From positions 1 to 64,000 of the forward strand of contig NZ_CP106880.1 of NCBI RefSeq assembly GCF_025677645.1: DNA of 64,000 nt, given 5' to 3'. Position numbers and translations under genes: made by a program. The stretch comes from Curtobacterium poinsettiae. GTDB lineage: Bacteria > Actinomycetota > Actinomycetes > Actinomycetales > Microbacteriaceae. The notes under the pieces were generated by a model. That model made no database searches, was not told the DNA's origin, and saw only the letters and a program-made list of their open reading frames with translations. Positions 8,801 to 16,138 of this stretch are shown here, piece by piece. Each line of letters begins with the position of its first letter. Within the stretch, counting starts at the first letter, position 1.

Positions 8801-9573
8801 TTTCGCGAGTCGAAGTGCCGGAACACCGTTGCCGTGATACCGCCCTGCACCTCGAGCTGCGCGACACCGTTCGTGCCGGCGCGGGTCGCGAGTGCGTGCT
8901 GCTCCAGGTACGCGATCGTGTCGCGGACGGCGGTGTCCTGCGCCGCTTCAATAGCCTTCCGTGTGTTCTCGTCACCGAGCGCCCAGAGCACGGAGACGCT
9001 CTTCGGTGGGGAGCAGACCAGGTCAAACCCGGCGACAGCCTGCTGCGTCGGGCGGGAGGCGGCGGTGATGAACTTCCCGAGCTCTTCCTTGTCCGACGCC
9101 TCACGACCCTTCGCCTCACGGAACGCCTGCGCGCCCTCGCGGGAGCGGATCAGACGCCGCTCCTCCGTGTTCGGCTCGTACCCGTTGACCCGCTCGAACG
9201 CGTCGTATCCGGCCTGGATGCGGCCCTGCAGCGAGTTCTCGTCTGCCTTGTACGCGTAGTAGGACCGGCCGAGTTTCGCGGCTTCCTGCGCCTGCTTCCC
9301 GGTCTTCCCCTCCGCGATCGCGTCGGCGATGATGCGGTCCGCGTCGGGGTGCAGCCCCTCACCGAAGAGGGCCTTCATCTGCTCCTCGGAGACCGTCCCC
9401 GACACCCCAAGAAGCTCCGCGCCGCCACCCATCCACCGTCCGGGAGGGTTCCCCTCAGCGGTGTAGTAGTCGCCGAGCTCGCGGTCATGGTCGCGGCGCG
9501 CATCCCCGGTGGCGACCTCGGACGTGTAGTACGTGTACCCGTCCCCGGCGGACAGGACATGCATGGTCATCAT
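5263..9573 (-). CDS. traA: MobF/TraA relaxase-helicase
   Basis: A 1436-residue conjugative relaxase. The N-terminal TrwC-type domain has paired tyrosines at residues 15-16 for nicking oriT, and the metal-binding histidine triad at about residues 253, 264 and 266 (FRHFD...LHDH). A RecD-like SF1 helicase follows, with Walker A GPAGAGKT near residue 625 and a Walker B-like VIVVDEAGM. The C-terminus is a Gln/Arg/Glu-rich coiled coil. The protein nicks one strand at oriT, stays covalently attached and unwinds the plasmid for export by TraG. The start is the first of two adjacent ATGs; ATG 9564 is also possible. The about 440-bp gap upstream is the expected oriT position. Confidence 0.93.
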   Translation of the reverse strand: MMTMHVLSAGDGYTYYTSEVATGDARRDHDRELGDYYTAEGNPPGRWMGGGAELLGVSGTVSEEQMKALFGEGLHPDADRIIADAIAEGKTGKQAQEAAKLGRSYYAYKADENSLQGRIQAGYDAFERVNGYEPNTEERRLIRSREGAQAFREAKGREASDKEELGKFITAASRPTQQAVAGFDLVCSPPKSVSVLWALGDENTRKAIEAAQDTAVRDTIAYLEQHALATRAGTNGVAQLEVQGGITATVFRHFDSRNGDPQLHDHMVIANKAKGSDGKWRTVDSKLMHREIVAGSEFYNATVVSEVCERLGVTSVAREPSPGKRSVMEITGVNPDEIDMFSSRSQQIRQSTDRLVAEYRRDHGRAPDDTTRIKLAQQATLESRPQKDHVRSPQAIREAAQARVDPARVASIVADAQAIAKQASAVERAPIDVQDATRRVLREVEERNAVWGANVVRSQARHWVSERVRDRAIAEPLVERIVAEALRESVSLTPPSPHAGFQPLTRGAAGDTHLEHKGRTLYTSRAILAAEDGLLDAARTRTMRPIDVDVFERVAAAHDGPLDAGQRDLARAFATSDMELVAGIGPAGAGKTTALRLAADALDAGGVRMIGLAPSAPAASVLSDAVGIDATTIHGFLVAHQQDEVSEKYALHPGDVIVVDEAGMAGTRRLRDVLELAQEHGAHVRLIGDDRQLSAVEAGGALRLIDREVGSVRLEHVHRFRDAAEADASLRLRDPLRPGDPFAWYQEHGHIVGGSAEKMTDLVFRDWQHDTTAGVDSLMLAPTADTVAELNARAQAFRMTGGDVDTTRSVDLRDGLSAHVGDLVATRRNESTLRIQNGRDRVKNGDLWHVTAVGDDGSLTVAHKQHGAPVVLPAGYVAQHVELGYARTISRSQGLTTERTHVLGTAGMSREDAYTALSRGKDRNELYLVLEDAETVPDALEQIAARSERLLSAHETIRVEQDRVDDVVTLIDEHAYVAERADELRAGAIVERALGRELATSLEGQESWGALAASLRHAEDYGHDPIKTLRDAYGQRELATADDVPAVLHWRIEKALEGIDQPIVRVVDRPAVDGVPAWIADGRRHQDELIPAEWRDHLAERHHYIGARLKERGAALALEQPAWTQDLGRLPSEPWRMFDWHRTAAEVDVLRTKYRIDPSEPQAVPEKLRGNPVADHLQERVTALHKAAALSTAPEVEPSTREHYQQHAQEIAGTARQAILDRAQTQIQEATTAARRITSEGSIMSDPIDDTLDHVGRHAGRAGQTVANELGRTLQRANDERRRQQQDAQRKAEREAEYAARDAQRKADRDREQAQKQTDRDRQQADRAAARHTGDPTNMPKWERDATNLPPTAADGVTPAWERDATNQPPEQYTRHADGTAAPASAAREQDAPTQQQPSPAAEQQHREQQMREQQHREREQQRIRDLERGGDERER

Positions 9574-10010
9574 GCGCCGTCACCGCCTCGCAGCGGGCCG
9601 TTCAGGCCGCACTCCACCCAGCCGCGGGGCGGGCTGGTGACGGTGCGCATACGGCGAGTCTAGCCTCATTCATTTGTAATGCCAGAGGTGTGACGCGTTG
9701 ATGACTGGAGATCGGAGCGAGGAACGAGCGCAGATCGGAAGGAGGGATGCGTGGCCGGGAGGATCGGAGGCGGTGGAGCGAAGCGGAACCGGCGGAGTGA
9801 CGAGCGCGGTAGACAGGTGGAGACCGGGAGCGGCGGCCAGCGACGAGGAACGAGGAGCGTCGGGCCGTCAGCATCCGGGTCGATAACTGTCACCGTCCGC
9901 GCCGCCGGCGCGCGGTAGGCTGGGCGACGACAGGAGCGCCGCATGCACCGCCGGCAGGGCGGTGCCGCCCGGATCGGACGGGTGGTGGCCGTTAGGGATT
10001 GGGGAATCGC
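9574..10010. other. Intergenic region, candidate oriT
   Basis: No convincing gene. This divergent gap separates traA (minus) from a coiled-coil/HTH gene (plus), and relaxase genes usually lie beside their nick site. It has two copies of GAGGAACGAG (around 9718 and 9845) in purine-rich DNA. I could not identify a nick site or a convincing nick-flanking inverted repeat. Confidence 0.3.
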
Positions 10011-10451
10011 ATGGCTCAGGTTCGGACGTCAGGGAAGCAGGCTGCTGCGCGCAAGGCCGCACGCGAGCGGGCCGTGGAACGCGCGGCGGAGTTCCGCCGC
10101 CGGCAGGAACAGCTCGAAGAGCTCGCCGCCGAATACTTCGTGGCTGCGGACGCCGTCGATGGGATCAATGAGGATGCCGAGGCGCGCATCCAGAAGATCC
10201 GCGACGAGGCCGCCGCCGCGGTCGCTGACGCGGAAGAGCGCGCGCGGGCGATCATCGGTCGGATGCTCGACACAAAGGTCACCCGCGACGAGGTCGCCGA
10301 ACGCCTCGGGGTCCCCGTCCGGGACGTGAAGCGCGCCAAGACCAAGGCGGCCACCGCGCCCGAGTCGCGCAGCGACGACGTCACGGGCGAGGCGCAGCCC
10401 GGAGGCGGCGACAGTCCGGTTGAGACCGGCGCCGAGTCGTACGCGGCGTAA
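10011..10451 (+). CDS. Coiled-coil protein with HTH, relaxosome-accessory candidate
   Basis: A 146-residue protein. ATG 10011 has GGGGAA five bases upstream and is preferred over a TTG at 9999. A basic Ala/Arg/Glu-rich helix (about residues 5-80) predicts a coiled coil. It is followed by a short helix-turn-helix-like segment, VTRDEVAERLGVPVRDVKRA, and an acidic disordered tail. Divergent from traA across the candidate oriT, it fits a DNA-binding relaxosome accessory or a regulator, which is inference from position. The gene ends in a 20-bp hairpin. Confidence 0.65.
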   Translation: MAQVRTSGKQAAARKAARERAVERAAEFRRRQEQLEELAAEYFVAADAVDGINEDAEARIQKIRDEAAAAVADAEERARAIIGRMLDTKVTRDEVAERLGVPVRDVKRAKTKAATAPESRSDDVTGEAQPGGGDSPVETGAESYAA

Positions 10452-10473
10452 CCGACAGACGCGAAGCAAACGA

Positions 10474-10515
10474 ACGACAAAGCCCCCGACCACACGTGGT
10501 CGGGGGCTTTGTCGT
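10474..10515. terminator. Bidirectional terminator hairpin
   Basis: A 20-bp perfect inverted repeat (10474-10493 with 10496-10515) built on a GCCCCCGACCAC arm followed by CTTTGTCGT. It lies between convergent genes ending at 10451 (plus) and 10528 (minus). Confidence 0.85.
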
Positions 10516-10527
10516 GTGCTGTGGCCG

Positions 10528-10818
10528 TTAGATTCGGCTGGTCGCCCACCACCACACGCAGAGGGCGATGAAGCCACCCCAGAACGTCAGGCACGACCAG
10601 CCGAGCACGATGCCCGCGGTGGCACGGCCGGGTACGTCCGTGCCACGGGCGAGCCCGACGATACCGAACACGATCGCCAGGACCGGGATGGGGATGATGA
10701 GGCCGAACAGGATCGACTGGATGCCGAGGAAGACGCTCCAGCGGGACAAAGTGGTCCCTCGGCGTCGCAGGTAGGTCGGCTGCTGCGGCGCCCTCTGGGA
10801 CGGTGCGTAGTTGGTCAT
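10528..10818 (-). CDS. DUF4190-type small membrane protein
   Basis: A 96-residue protein with a polar N-terminus and two long hydrophobic segments (about residues 28-55 and 66-92), joined by a GLARGTDVPGRATAGIVLGW linker characteristic of DUF4190 membrane proteins. The ATG follows AGGGGA. The function of the family is not established. It is the last gene of the minus-strand cluster below the HNH gene but has its own 57-nt leader. Confidence 0.7.
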   Translation of the reverse strand: MTNYAPSQRAPQQPTYLRRRGTTLSRWSVFLGIQSILFGLIIPIPVLAIVFGIVGLARGTDVPGRATAGIVLGWSCLTFWGGFIALCVWWWATSRI

Positions 10819-10875
10819 GATCGGTGTCCCCTCTTCGGTTGCGGTGACGCTACTGCCGGCGACCGACAGCGCCGC

Positions 10876-11376
10876 TCACCACAACGTCGGTGTGGTGGCC
10901 GCGATCCCCGTCTTGCACGCACGCACCGCGGCGCCGTCCCACCCGTGGTCGCGGAACGCCTCACGCAGCTCACGCGAGAGGCGGACCCGCTCCGAGCGGG
11001 GAAAGCTGACCGTGCGGAGCGCCGTCGATGCGTTTCGGTGACGGCCACGCTGCACCCGCTCGAGCATGTTCCCCCGATGCGTTCCTGGTGCCAGGTGGGA
11101 CACCGACAGGTCGGCGTCGACGTGGACGCACAGCGGCACGTCACACGCATGCAGCAGCAGCGTCGACGGGGTCAGCGCCGTCCCGGTCAGGTGTTCGTAG
11201 AGCCACCGCTGCGGACGCATGGCCCGCTGTCCCCCGTCGGGCTGCGGCACCCAGAATCGGCCGTACCCGTCGTCGCCAACCGCGCCCGTCCAGATCCAAC
11301 AGTCCGACGGCGCCGGCCCCTGCACGACGTGGGACCAGAACCGTTCCGCGGCGCTGACTGGGGTGCGACCACTCAT
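10876..11376 (-). CDS. HNH endonuclease (phage/homing type)
   Basis: A 166-residue protein whose ATG overlaps the fic stop (ATGA). The N-terminal half fits phage-type HNH nucleases: RFWSHVV, the CWIWTGAVGDDGYGRF block, and the His-metal core LLHACDVPLCVHV...HLAPGTHRGNMLER. The C-terminus is a basic helix-turn-helix-like tail. Such enzymes nick or cut DNA, and many are homing endonucleases. Coupled expression with Fic and its antitoxin is unusual: it may be a hitch-hiking selfish gene or a third component. Confidence 0.8.
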   Translation of the reverse strand: MSGRTPVSAAERFWSHVVQGPAPSDCWIWTGAVGDDGYGRFWVPQPDGGQRAMRPQRWLYEHLTGTALTPSTLLLHACDVPLCVHVDADLSVSHLAPGTHRGNMLERVQRGRHRNASTALRTVSFPRSERVRLSRELREAFRDHGWDGAAVRACKTGIAATTPTLW

Positions 11377-12062
11377 CGATCGAAGTCGAGTTCTCGGTCG
11401 TCGTGCTCACGCGGTCGTCGGTGGATCGCGAGTCGATCGAAGCGGGCGGTCCGTTCGTCATTGCCACGCTCGAGAGGGACGGCGATCCGGTCGAACATGC
11501 TCCGCAGTGGGGTGAGGTCGCCCTGTTCAGACGCGGTGCGGGACGCGTGGTCGTTCTCCCGGCCGGCCACGTCACGCCAGTCAAGGGTGTAACCGGCGTC
11601 GCGGCTGATGCGATCCCAGAACAGGCGGCCGGTCCGCCCATTTCCCTCACGGGCCGGGTGGATGTAGTTGAACTGGTCGTAGTGGTACGCCAGGCGGTCC
11701 ACGAACCGGTCCCGGCTCAGGCCGCGGAGCATGTTGTCGGCGCGGAGCTCTCCGGCGGCGAACCCTGCTGCGCGCTCGATCTGAAACTGCGGAAGGAACA
11801 GCTCGGCGCCGTCGACGTTCTTGCGCATGTCGATCGTCCGGATCTCTCCCGCCCAGTCGTAGACGTCCTGGAACAGTGCCCGGTGGATGCCGCGGAGCTC
11901 GTCCAGGTCACCGGTCGGAGCCAGCGGCCGGTCGATCAGCTCGATTGCGCGGACAGCGGTGAGGTCGGCCTCAGCGCGGTCGAGTTCGGCCTGCGTTCGA
12001 GCTCCGACAAGGTTGCGGAGGATGCCGGTATCCGGGTCGATGTATGGGTCGTGTGCGTTCAC
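11373..12062 (-). CDS. Fic-family AMP-transferase toxin
   Basis: The 229-residue protein uses GTG 12062, which has GGAG five bases upstream. The Fic catalytic motif is HPAREGNGRTGRLFW (canonical HPFx[D/E]GNGRxxR), with the beta-hairpin flap and the early DELRGIHRALFQDVYDWAGEIR segment all present. Fic enzymes transfer AMP from ATP to a target hydroxyl; type II-TA members (VbhT-like) poison growth by modifying topoisomerases. The gene directly follows a VbhA-like antitoxin, so this is a class I Fic module with plasmid-maintenance potential. Confidence 0.93.
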   Translation of the reverse strand: MNAHDPYIDPDTGILRNLVGARTQAELDRAEADLTAVRAIELIDRPLAPTGDLDELRGIHRALFQDVYDWAGEIRTIDMRKNVDGAELFLPQFQIERAAGFAAGELRADNMLRGLSRDRFVDRLAYHYDQFNYIHPAREGNGRTGRLFWDRISRDAGYTLDWRDVAGRENDHASRTASEQGDLTPLRSMFDRIAVPLERGNDERTARFDRLAIHRRPREHDDRELDFDR

Positions 12063-12084
12063 ACCGACTCCTATGCGGCGACGC

Positions 12085-12291
12085 TCAGCGCAGCCCGTAG
12101 CGAGCACGGACGCGACGCACGAGCTCGGAGGAGCTGATCGACCCGGCGACGTAATCCTCAGCATCCGCACGAGACTCCGGCGTGACCGTCAGCCCTTCCA
12201 TCTCGCCACTGTGCACCGCGATCTCCACACGGCGGCGACGCTCGTCGACGTCAGCCTTGCCGGTGGTGCGGTGCGTGGTGCTGATGCTCAT
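12085..12291 (-). CDS. VbhA-like antitoxin of Fic
   Basis: A 68-residue protein beginning at ATG 12291 after a clear GGGGAG. The segment VHSGEMEGL contains the inhibitory (S/T)xxxE(G/N) motif of class I Fic antitoxins, whose Glu blocks ATP binding in the Fic active site. The rest (DAEDYVAGSISSSELVRRVRARYG) matches the VbhA C-terminal helices. It lies 22 bp before fic, whose Shine-Dalgarno sequence lies in the short gap. Confidence 0.88.
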   Translation of the reverse strand: MSISTTHRTTGKADVDERRRRVEIAVHSGEMEGLTVTPESRADAEDYVAGSISSSELVRRVRARYGLR

Positions 12292-12360
12292 CAGGACTCC
12301 CCTGCTCGTGGACGATTCTATCAACCGCAGCTGTCTCGTAGCGGGTTACGGGTGCTGGCT

Positions 12361-12594
12361 TCAGTCTCTTCGCCCACGCCGGTCACGCGGTCCGCGAAGA
12401 TCGGACCACCCAACAGCTGCGAGCAACAGCACGGTCAACACCTGGACGAACACCACCGTCACGACCCACGCGCCCGGATCACCGAACGGTCCCCGCACGA
12501 TGGTGTTGACGGTCACGAGCGTCATCGCGATGGCGAGTGCGATGAGCACACCACCTCGGACGAGAGAGCGTCTTCGGTCGCGATCACTCATCAC
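12361..12594 (-). CDS. Small two-helix membrane protein
   Basis: A 77-residue protein (GTG 12594 or the adjacent ATG 12591) with a basic N-terminus, two hydrophobic segments (about residues 14-34 and 43-63) and a basic C-terminal tail. No family is recognised. It follows another membrane protein by 22 bp, so both are likely from one transcript. Confidence 0.55.
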   Translation of the reverse strand: MMSDRDRRRSLVRGGVLIALAIAMTLVTVNTIVRGPFGDPGAWVVTVVFVQVLTVLLLAAVGWSDLRGPRDRRGRRD

Positions 12595-12616
12595 AGGACA
12601 CGTTCTCGTGCGTCGA

Positions 12617-12988
12617 TCACTTGGCTCTCTGCCGGTTGCTCGGGCCCTGGGCGAGGAGGAGCAGGGAGGCCGCGATCAGGACGAATGACACAGTCGTGCC
12701 GGTGCTGTTGTAGATCGGGGTGAACTCCCGGGCAACCACCGGGATGCCGTTGATGATCCCGACGAGCAAGCCGAGGACACCGCCGATCGGCTGCGCGATA
12801 CTCGCGCGCCGGCGTCGGGTGCCGTCGTCGCTGGCCTCGTCCTTCCCTTGGCCGCGGAGACGGAGGACCACGAGTGCCAGGAGGCAGACGATCAAGCCGA
12901 TGCTGACCGCGAGAAGGATCCAGGTCAGCGCTGTCGCCCACGTCGCGAACGGTTCCCAGGTGATCATGGTTCCAGTCTCGGTCATCAT
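12617..12988 (-). CDS. Small three-helix membrane protein
   Basis: A 123-residue protein starting at an ATG that overlaps the previous stop. Hydrophobic segments lie at about residues 14-42, 65-85 and 95-115, with a charged loop (GQGKDEASDDGTRRRR) after the first. No family is recognised. It is part of the minus-strand chain of overlapping genes that starts with the glutaredoxin. Confidence 0.6.
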   Translation of the reverse strand: MMTETGTMITWEPFATWATALTWILLAVSIGLIVCLLALVVLRLRGQGKDEASDDGTRRRRASIAQPIGGVLGLLVGIINGIPVVAREFTPIYNSTGTTVSFVLIAASLLLLAQGPSNRQRAK

Positions 12989-13440
12989 GCGCGGGCGCCG
13001 GCGTACTGGGGGAACATGCGGTCCATCGTCGCTTCGTGGCGGGCGGCGCGGTCGTGTTCGCCGCGGGCGCGGGAGATCTCCGCGAACGTTTCGCGCGAGG
13101 CCGCGGGCTCGGCCGGGGCGGGTCGGCGGCACATCTCGGCGTAGTACCGGTCGGCGTCGTGTTCGGCCTGCTCGAGGCGGGCCCGCAGTTCGAGGACCTC
13201 GGCCTTGAGCTCCGGGGCGGCCATCTGGAACCCGACCATGTAGCCGGCCTCCCAGACCTGCCGCTGCTCGTCGGTGAGTTCCCACTCGCGGACGTGCTCG
13301 GTCGGGTCGGCGGTCGCGGCGTCGATCGCGCGGAACGCTGCGACGGTGTCGCCGGCGTAGAGCTCGTCGACGGCGGCGCGGGTCTCGGGCTGGATGACGT
13401 CGGGGCGGGTGGTGGTCGGACGTTCGAGGGTCATCGTCAT
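12985..13440 (-). CDS. Hypothetical coiled-coil protein
   Basis: A 151-residue soluble protein, coupled at both ends by ATGA overlaps. The middle (APELKAEVLELRARLEQAEHDADRYYAE, cited here by its LELRARLEQAE core) predicts a short coiled coil. The N-terminal VREWELTDEQRQVWEAGYMVGF segment is distinctive but I cannot assign it. Cotranscription with a glutaredoxin and small membrane proteins gives no firm role. Confidence 0.6.
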   Translation of the reverse strand: MTMTLERPTTTRPDVIQPETRAAVDELYAGDTVAAFRAIDAATADPTEHVREWELTDEQRQVWEAGYMVGFQMAAPELKAEVLELRARLEQAEHDADRYYAEMCRRPAPAEPAASRETFAEISRARGEHDRAARHEATMDRMFPQYAGARA

Positions 13441-13688
13441 CACGCGGCCGTGCTCGAGGCGAGTGCGCCGATCTTGTCGGGGCGGAACCCGCTCCAGGAG
13501 CCGGTCTCCGTGTCGGTGACGACGATGGGAGCGTTCATGCCGAGGGTGATCTTCCACTCCTCGATCTGCGCCTGGTCGACGTCGTCGAGGATCGCCTCGG
13601 TGTACTCGATGCCGGCGGAGTCGAGTACACGCTCGGTGGCGAGGCACATGCCGCAGAAACCAGACTTAGTGTAAACCGTGATGCTCAT
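13440..13688 (-). CDS. Glutaredoxin/NrdH-like thiol oxidoreductase
   Basis: An 82-residue thioredoxin-fold protein. ATG 13688 has GGAAGGTGAT upstream. The redox centre is SGFCGMCLAT (CxxC) after the first beta strand, and the cis-Pro segment NAPIVVTD and the terminal GFRPDKIGAL helix match NrdH/glutaredoxins. NrdH-type proteins reduce ribonucleotide reductase. Plasmids and actinophages often carry such genes next to unrelated small proteins. No nrd gene is in the window. Confidence 0.88.
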   Translation of the reverse strand: MSITVYTKSGFCGMCLATERVLDSAGIEYTEAILDDVDQAQIEEWKITLGMNAPIVVTDTETGSWSGFRPDKIGALASSTAA

Positions 13689-14043
13689 CGAAATCACCTT
13701 CCGAAAGATTGTGATGCGGTGGGGGCCCCTCCCCCGTTGCATGCTTCTATTCTATGACGCGCGGGCCTCTATGGGTAGCCTTTTCCGCACATTCTTTGAC
13801 CATTTTTCTGCCGGTCGGCACACCTGCTGTCAACCTATGCGCCTGCATTGTTTGGCACCAGGGCATGACGTTTACGAACGTACGGCTTGGGCATCGAGAA
13901 CAGCGGGAGGGCTGGGAATCCCCAGGAGCTTTAAGCCGGTAATGCAACCACCGAAAGCCGTTAGGAATAGTGGGCCGCGCATTCTCTCACTGTGTCGTCC
14001 CGGCGCTTTTCACCATGTCGAAGACCACCACCGCCGCGGCGGG
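13689..14043. other. Intergenic region, probable promoter region of the grx operon
   Basis: No convincing gene in either strand. The stretch 13745-13850 is markedly more AT-rich than its surroundings and probably holds the promoter of the minus-strand glutaredoxin operon. Short open frames here lack ribosome-binding sites and recognisable sequence. Confidence 0.4.
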
Positions 14044-14484
14044 TCAGCTCGTGGCGGGGTGCGGGGTGCTGGTCGCGGTGGTGGCCACGGTGACGTCGTC
14101 GTGGTCGCACTCCCAGAACACGGAGCGGATCTCGTCGGCGATCGCGTCGGGCAGCTGCTCGTTCGTCCAAGCCGTCGACGGGAACGACACGGTGACGGTA
14201 ACCGTGGTCATGGGGTCGGTGGAGGACGGGCCGTGCCCTGCCCCGCCCCACTCGTACTGCCAGGCAAACCCGACTTGGCCGGTGGGTCCGCCGCCGTGAA
14301 CGTCGAAAGCGGCGCGGTGTTCGTCGTCGGTGTGGTTCGGGCGGCGGGTGCAGCGCCATTCGAGGCCACCGACGTCGTACGTCGTCGCGGCACACTCGGC
14401 ACCGGTCGGGTCGAGGTCCGCGGCAGGGGCTACCGGGTCGATCTGCTCGCCAATGGCGGTCGGGCGTTCGTAGGTGATGTGCAT
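14044..14484 (-). CDS. Hypothetical protein
   Basis: A 146-residue soluble protein; ATG 14484 follows AGAGGA. The centre has CAATTYDVGGLEWRCTRRP and NHTDDEHRAAFD, a C-x-C-H-H pattern reminiscent of a small zinc-binding motif found in other actinobacterial plasmid proteins. The last third resembles a beta-sheet module (VTVTVSFPSTAW). No family is assigned. Confidence 0.55.
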   Translation of the reverse strand: MHITYERPTAIGEQIDPVAPAADLDPTGAECAATTYDVGGLEWRCTRRPNHTDDEHRAAFDVHGGGPTGQVGFAWQYEWGGAGHGPSSTDPMTTVTVTVSFPSTAWTNEQLPDAIADEIRSVFWECDHDDVTVATTATSTPHPATS

Positions 14485-14556
14485 GAGGCGCGATCCTCTC
14501 TAGGCTCCGGGGATGGGTGTGCCCGCCCTGGTCTGTGGGCACCCCCGTGGGTAAGG

Positions 14557-14591
14557 GGGCCGCGTCGCCGTCGCTATCGGCGGCGCGGCCC
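14557..14591. terminator. Terminator hairpin
   Basis: GGGCCGCGTCGCCG pairs with CGGCGGCGCGGCCC across a 7-nt loop, immediately after the stop of the LPD29 gene on the minus strand. Confidence 0.7.
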
Positions 14592-14597
14592 GTCCGG

Positions 14598-15149
14598 CTA
14601 CGCGTGTGCCGGGGTGGGGGTGAGGTCGGTGTGCTGCAGCAGGAACCGGACCGCGGACCAGGCAGAGAGTTGCGGCCGGTCCCAGGCGTGGTGTCCGTCG
14701 TTGAACTCGCAGCCCTGCCCGCCTGTGATGTCGCGACCCTCGACGAGGACGCCGGCGTCGTCGCAGACGATCAGGTGCGGCATGTTGCTGCGTTCGCGGA
14801 TGATCCGCTGGGCTGCGAGGTGCCCTGCCGGAGTGAAGTCGCGTGCAGTGTTGATGCCGTCGCAGCCGTACTGCACTTCGGTCGGCATCTCCCCCGGCTT
14901 CCCGGCAACCAGGGTGGTGCCGTGGTCCGTGTAGGTGTCGGTCATGCCGTCGAACGAACGGCCCTCGAACTGACGGCACACGTCGTCGACCTGCACGGTG
15001 GTGGGGCCGTCCTCGTGGTGGACGTTGATCCACGCCGACGCGGTCCCGGTGGAACAGCGGACCGAGAACTTCACGCCCGGGAACCGGGTTCGGAGCTCCT
15101 TGCGGAGCAGGGCGGCCACCTGCTTGGTGGGGACAATGGTGGTAGTCAT
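14598..15149 (-). CDS. LPD29 domain protein
   Basis: A 183-residue protein starting at ATG 15149. Residues 8-70 match the large polyvalent protein-associated domain LPD29: LLRKELRTRFPGVKFSVRC, then WINVHHEDGPTTVQVDDV and FEGRSFDGMTDTY. LPD domains occur in very large polyvalent proteins of phages and conjugative elements, which are delivered into recipient cells, and also as small stand-alone plasmid proteins. The C-terminal 80 residues are unassigned. Role unknown. Confidence 0.75.
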   Translation of the reverse strand: MTTTIVPTKQVAALLRKELRTRFPGVKFSVRCSTGTASAWINVHHEDGPTTVQVDDVCRQFEGRSFDGMTDTYTDHGTTLVAGKPGEMPTEVQYGCDGINTARDFTPAGHLAAQRIIRERSNMPHLIVCDDAGVLVEGRDITGGQGCEFNDGHHAWDRPQLSAWSAVRFLLQHTDLTPTPAHA

Positions 15150-15195
15150 AGCGGATCGGTTCCTTCCGAGGGATCGTGCGTGGGAGAGTGAGGGG

Positions 15196-15229
15196 GCGGC
15201 CGGGACCAACTTCGATTTGGTCCGGCCGC
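15196..15229. terminator. Terminator hairpin
   Basis: GCGGCCGGGACCAA pairs with TTGGTCCGGCCGC (one bulged G) around a 7-nt loop, 7 bp past the stop of the minus-strand gene at 15236. It separates that gene from the LPD29 gene. Confidence 0.75.
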
Positions 15230-15235
15230 TTTCCG

Positions 15236-15646
15236 TTACTTGCGGGGGTCGAGCGTGGTTCCGGTGAGGTGCAGGTGGTCGACCTCGCGGATCAATTCCG
15301 CGTACGCAGCCTGCGCATCGTCAGATCGTTCCGGCTGGTTGGCGAGGTCGTGCCACGTCTGAGTCAGGTGCTGAATGTGGTCGTCCTGCTCGAGCGAGAC
15401 GGGCACCCCATCGGTGGTGACCATGCCCGCATCGCGTCCGTGGTCCTCGTCGTCGGTGCGGACGAAGGTGTCGACGAAGGTTGTGAAGTCCGGCCCGCTG
15501 ATTGCCACCGTGTGGGTCAGGACATAGCCCATACGGACACGGCTTCGAAGGTCCGTGTCTCGCTCACCGATCTTGTTCAACTGGTGGGGAATGTGGTCCT
15601 CGTCCACGACCGGGACAATGGTGGTGAGCGTGTCGATGTGCTGCAT
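15236..15646 (-). CDS. Hypothetical protein behind a structured leader
   Basis: A 136-residue acidic soluble protein starting at ATG 15646 after a GAGAGGGAGAGGAAAG ribosome-binding region. No known domain is recognised; the N-terminus (TTIVPVVDEDHIPHQLNKIGE) and C-terminus (QAAYAELIREVDHLHLTGTT) predict helices. Its main interest is the 5' leader: a structured RNA element ends 25 nt before the start codon, homologous to the one before the DUF3846 gene. The two genes are therefore probably controlled together. Confidence 0.65.
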   Translation of the reverse strand: MQHIDTLTTIVPVVDEDHIPHQLNKIGERDTDLRSRVRMGYVLTHTVAISGPDFTTFVDTFVRTDDEDHGRDAGMVTTDGVPVSLEQDDHIQHLTQTWHDLANQPERSDDAQAAYAELIREVDHLHLTGTTLDPRK

Positions 15647-15670
15647 TGGGCTTTCCTCTCCCTCTCGTTT

Positions 15671-15861
15671 TTTGCCGTGAAGGCGACTTGTCGCCGCTAG
15701 GACGGGAGGGTGTAGTGCAACCCGAAGGGCGGAGGGGGAGAGAATTTCGGCGCGAAATAAGGGAGCGAAGCGACCGCGTGCCGAAAATCTCGGAGGATCC
15801 GGCGGCTTGCCGCTTGCGCGGAACCCGGACGGACGTACGCTGCCGAAGGCTTCACGGCAAA
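15671..15861 (-). ncRNA. Structured 5' leader RNA, copy 1
   Basis: The element is bounded by a perfect 12-bp helix (15671-15682 with 15850-15861). Inside, 15740-15751 pairs with 15780-15791 (one mismatch), and a GGCGAC/GTCGCC hairpin lies at the 3' end. All three helices recur in the 18345-18555 element with different bases but preserved pairing. Several blocks are identical in the transcript (GCCTTCGGC, GTACG, GGTTCCG, TTGCAC, CGTCCTA). It ends 25 nt before the start codon at 15646, so it is a candidate cis-regulatory RNA. Confidence 0.65.
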
Positions 15862-15958
15862 GAAACGGGCCGCAGGCCCAGCAGTGCCGGCGAAGCCGGT
15901 TCCACCCGGAGCGAAGCGACTCCCGGCCCCCGGCCGGAAGCTCTGGGATACTCGTGGC

Positions 15959-16138
15959 ATGACCGAGCACGCAGGACACACCTCCCCGCGGCCGCGCCGG
16001 CGCCCCTTCCGAGCCGCGCAGCGGTTCCTGGATTCGATCGATCCGCTGCTCGACTTCATTGGGGCTGCCGCCGCCTTGGTGCTGGTCATCAACGTGATGA
16101 TCCGGGCGCTCAGCGGCGAGCCCATCGGGATGCTTTAG
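15959..16138 (+). CDS. Small single-pass membrane protein
   Basis: A 59-residue protein (ATG 15959) with a basic Arg/Pro-rich N-terminus and one hydrophobic helix (FIGAAAALVLVINVMI). It is divergent from the leader-controlled gene. No family is recognised and the ribosome-binding site is weak. Confidence 0.45.
   Translation: MTEHAGHTSPRPRRRPFRAAQRFLDSIDPLLDFIGAAAALVLVINVMIRALSGEPIGML

Noticed and set aside
7900..9663. Long plus-strand open frame antisense to traA (also 4822-6534)
   Set aside because: The minus strand encodes an unmistakable relaxase-helicase; high GC leaves long antisense frames open. No domain is visible in the antisense products.
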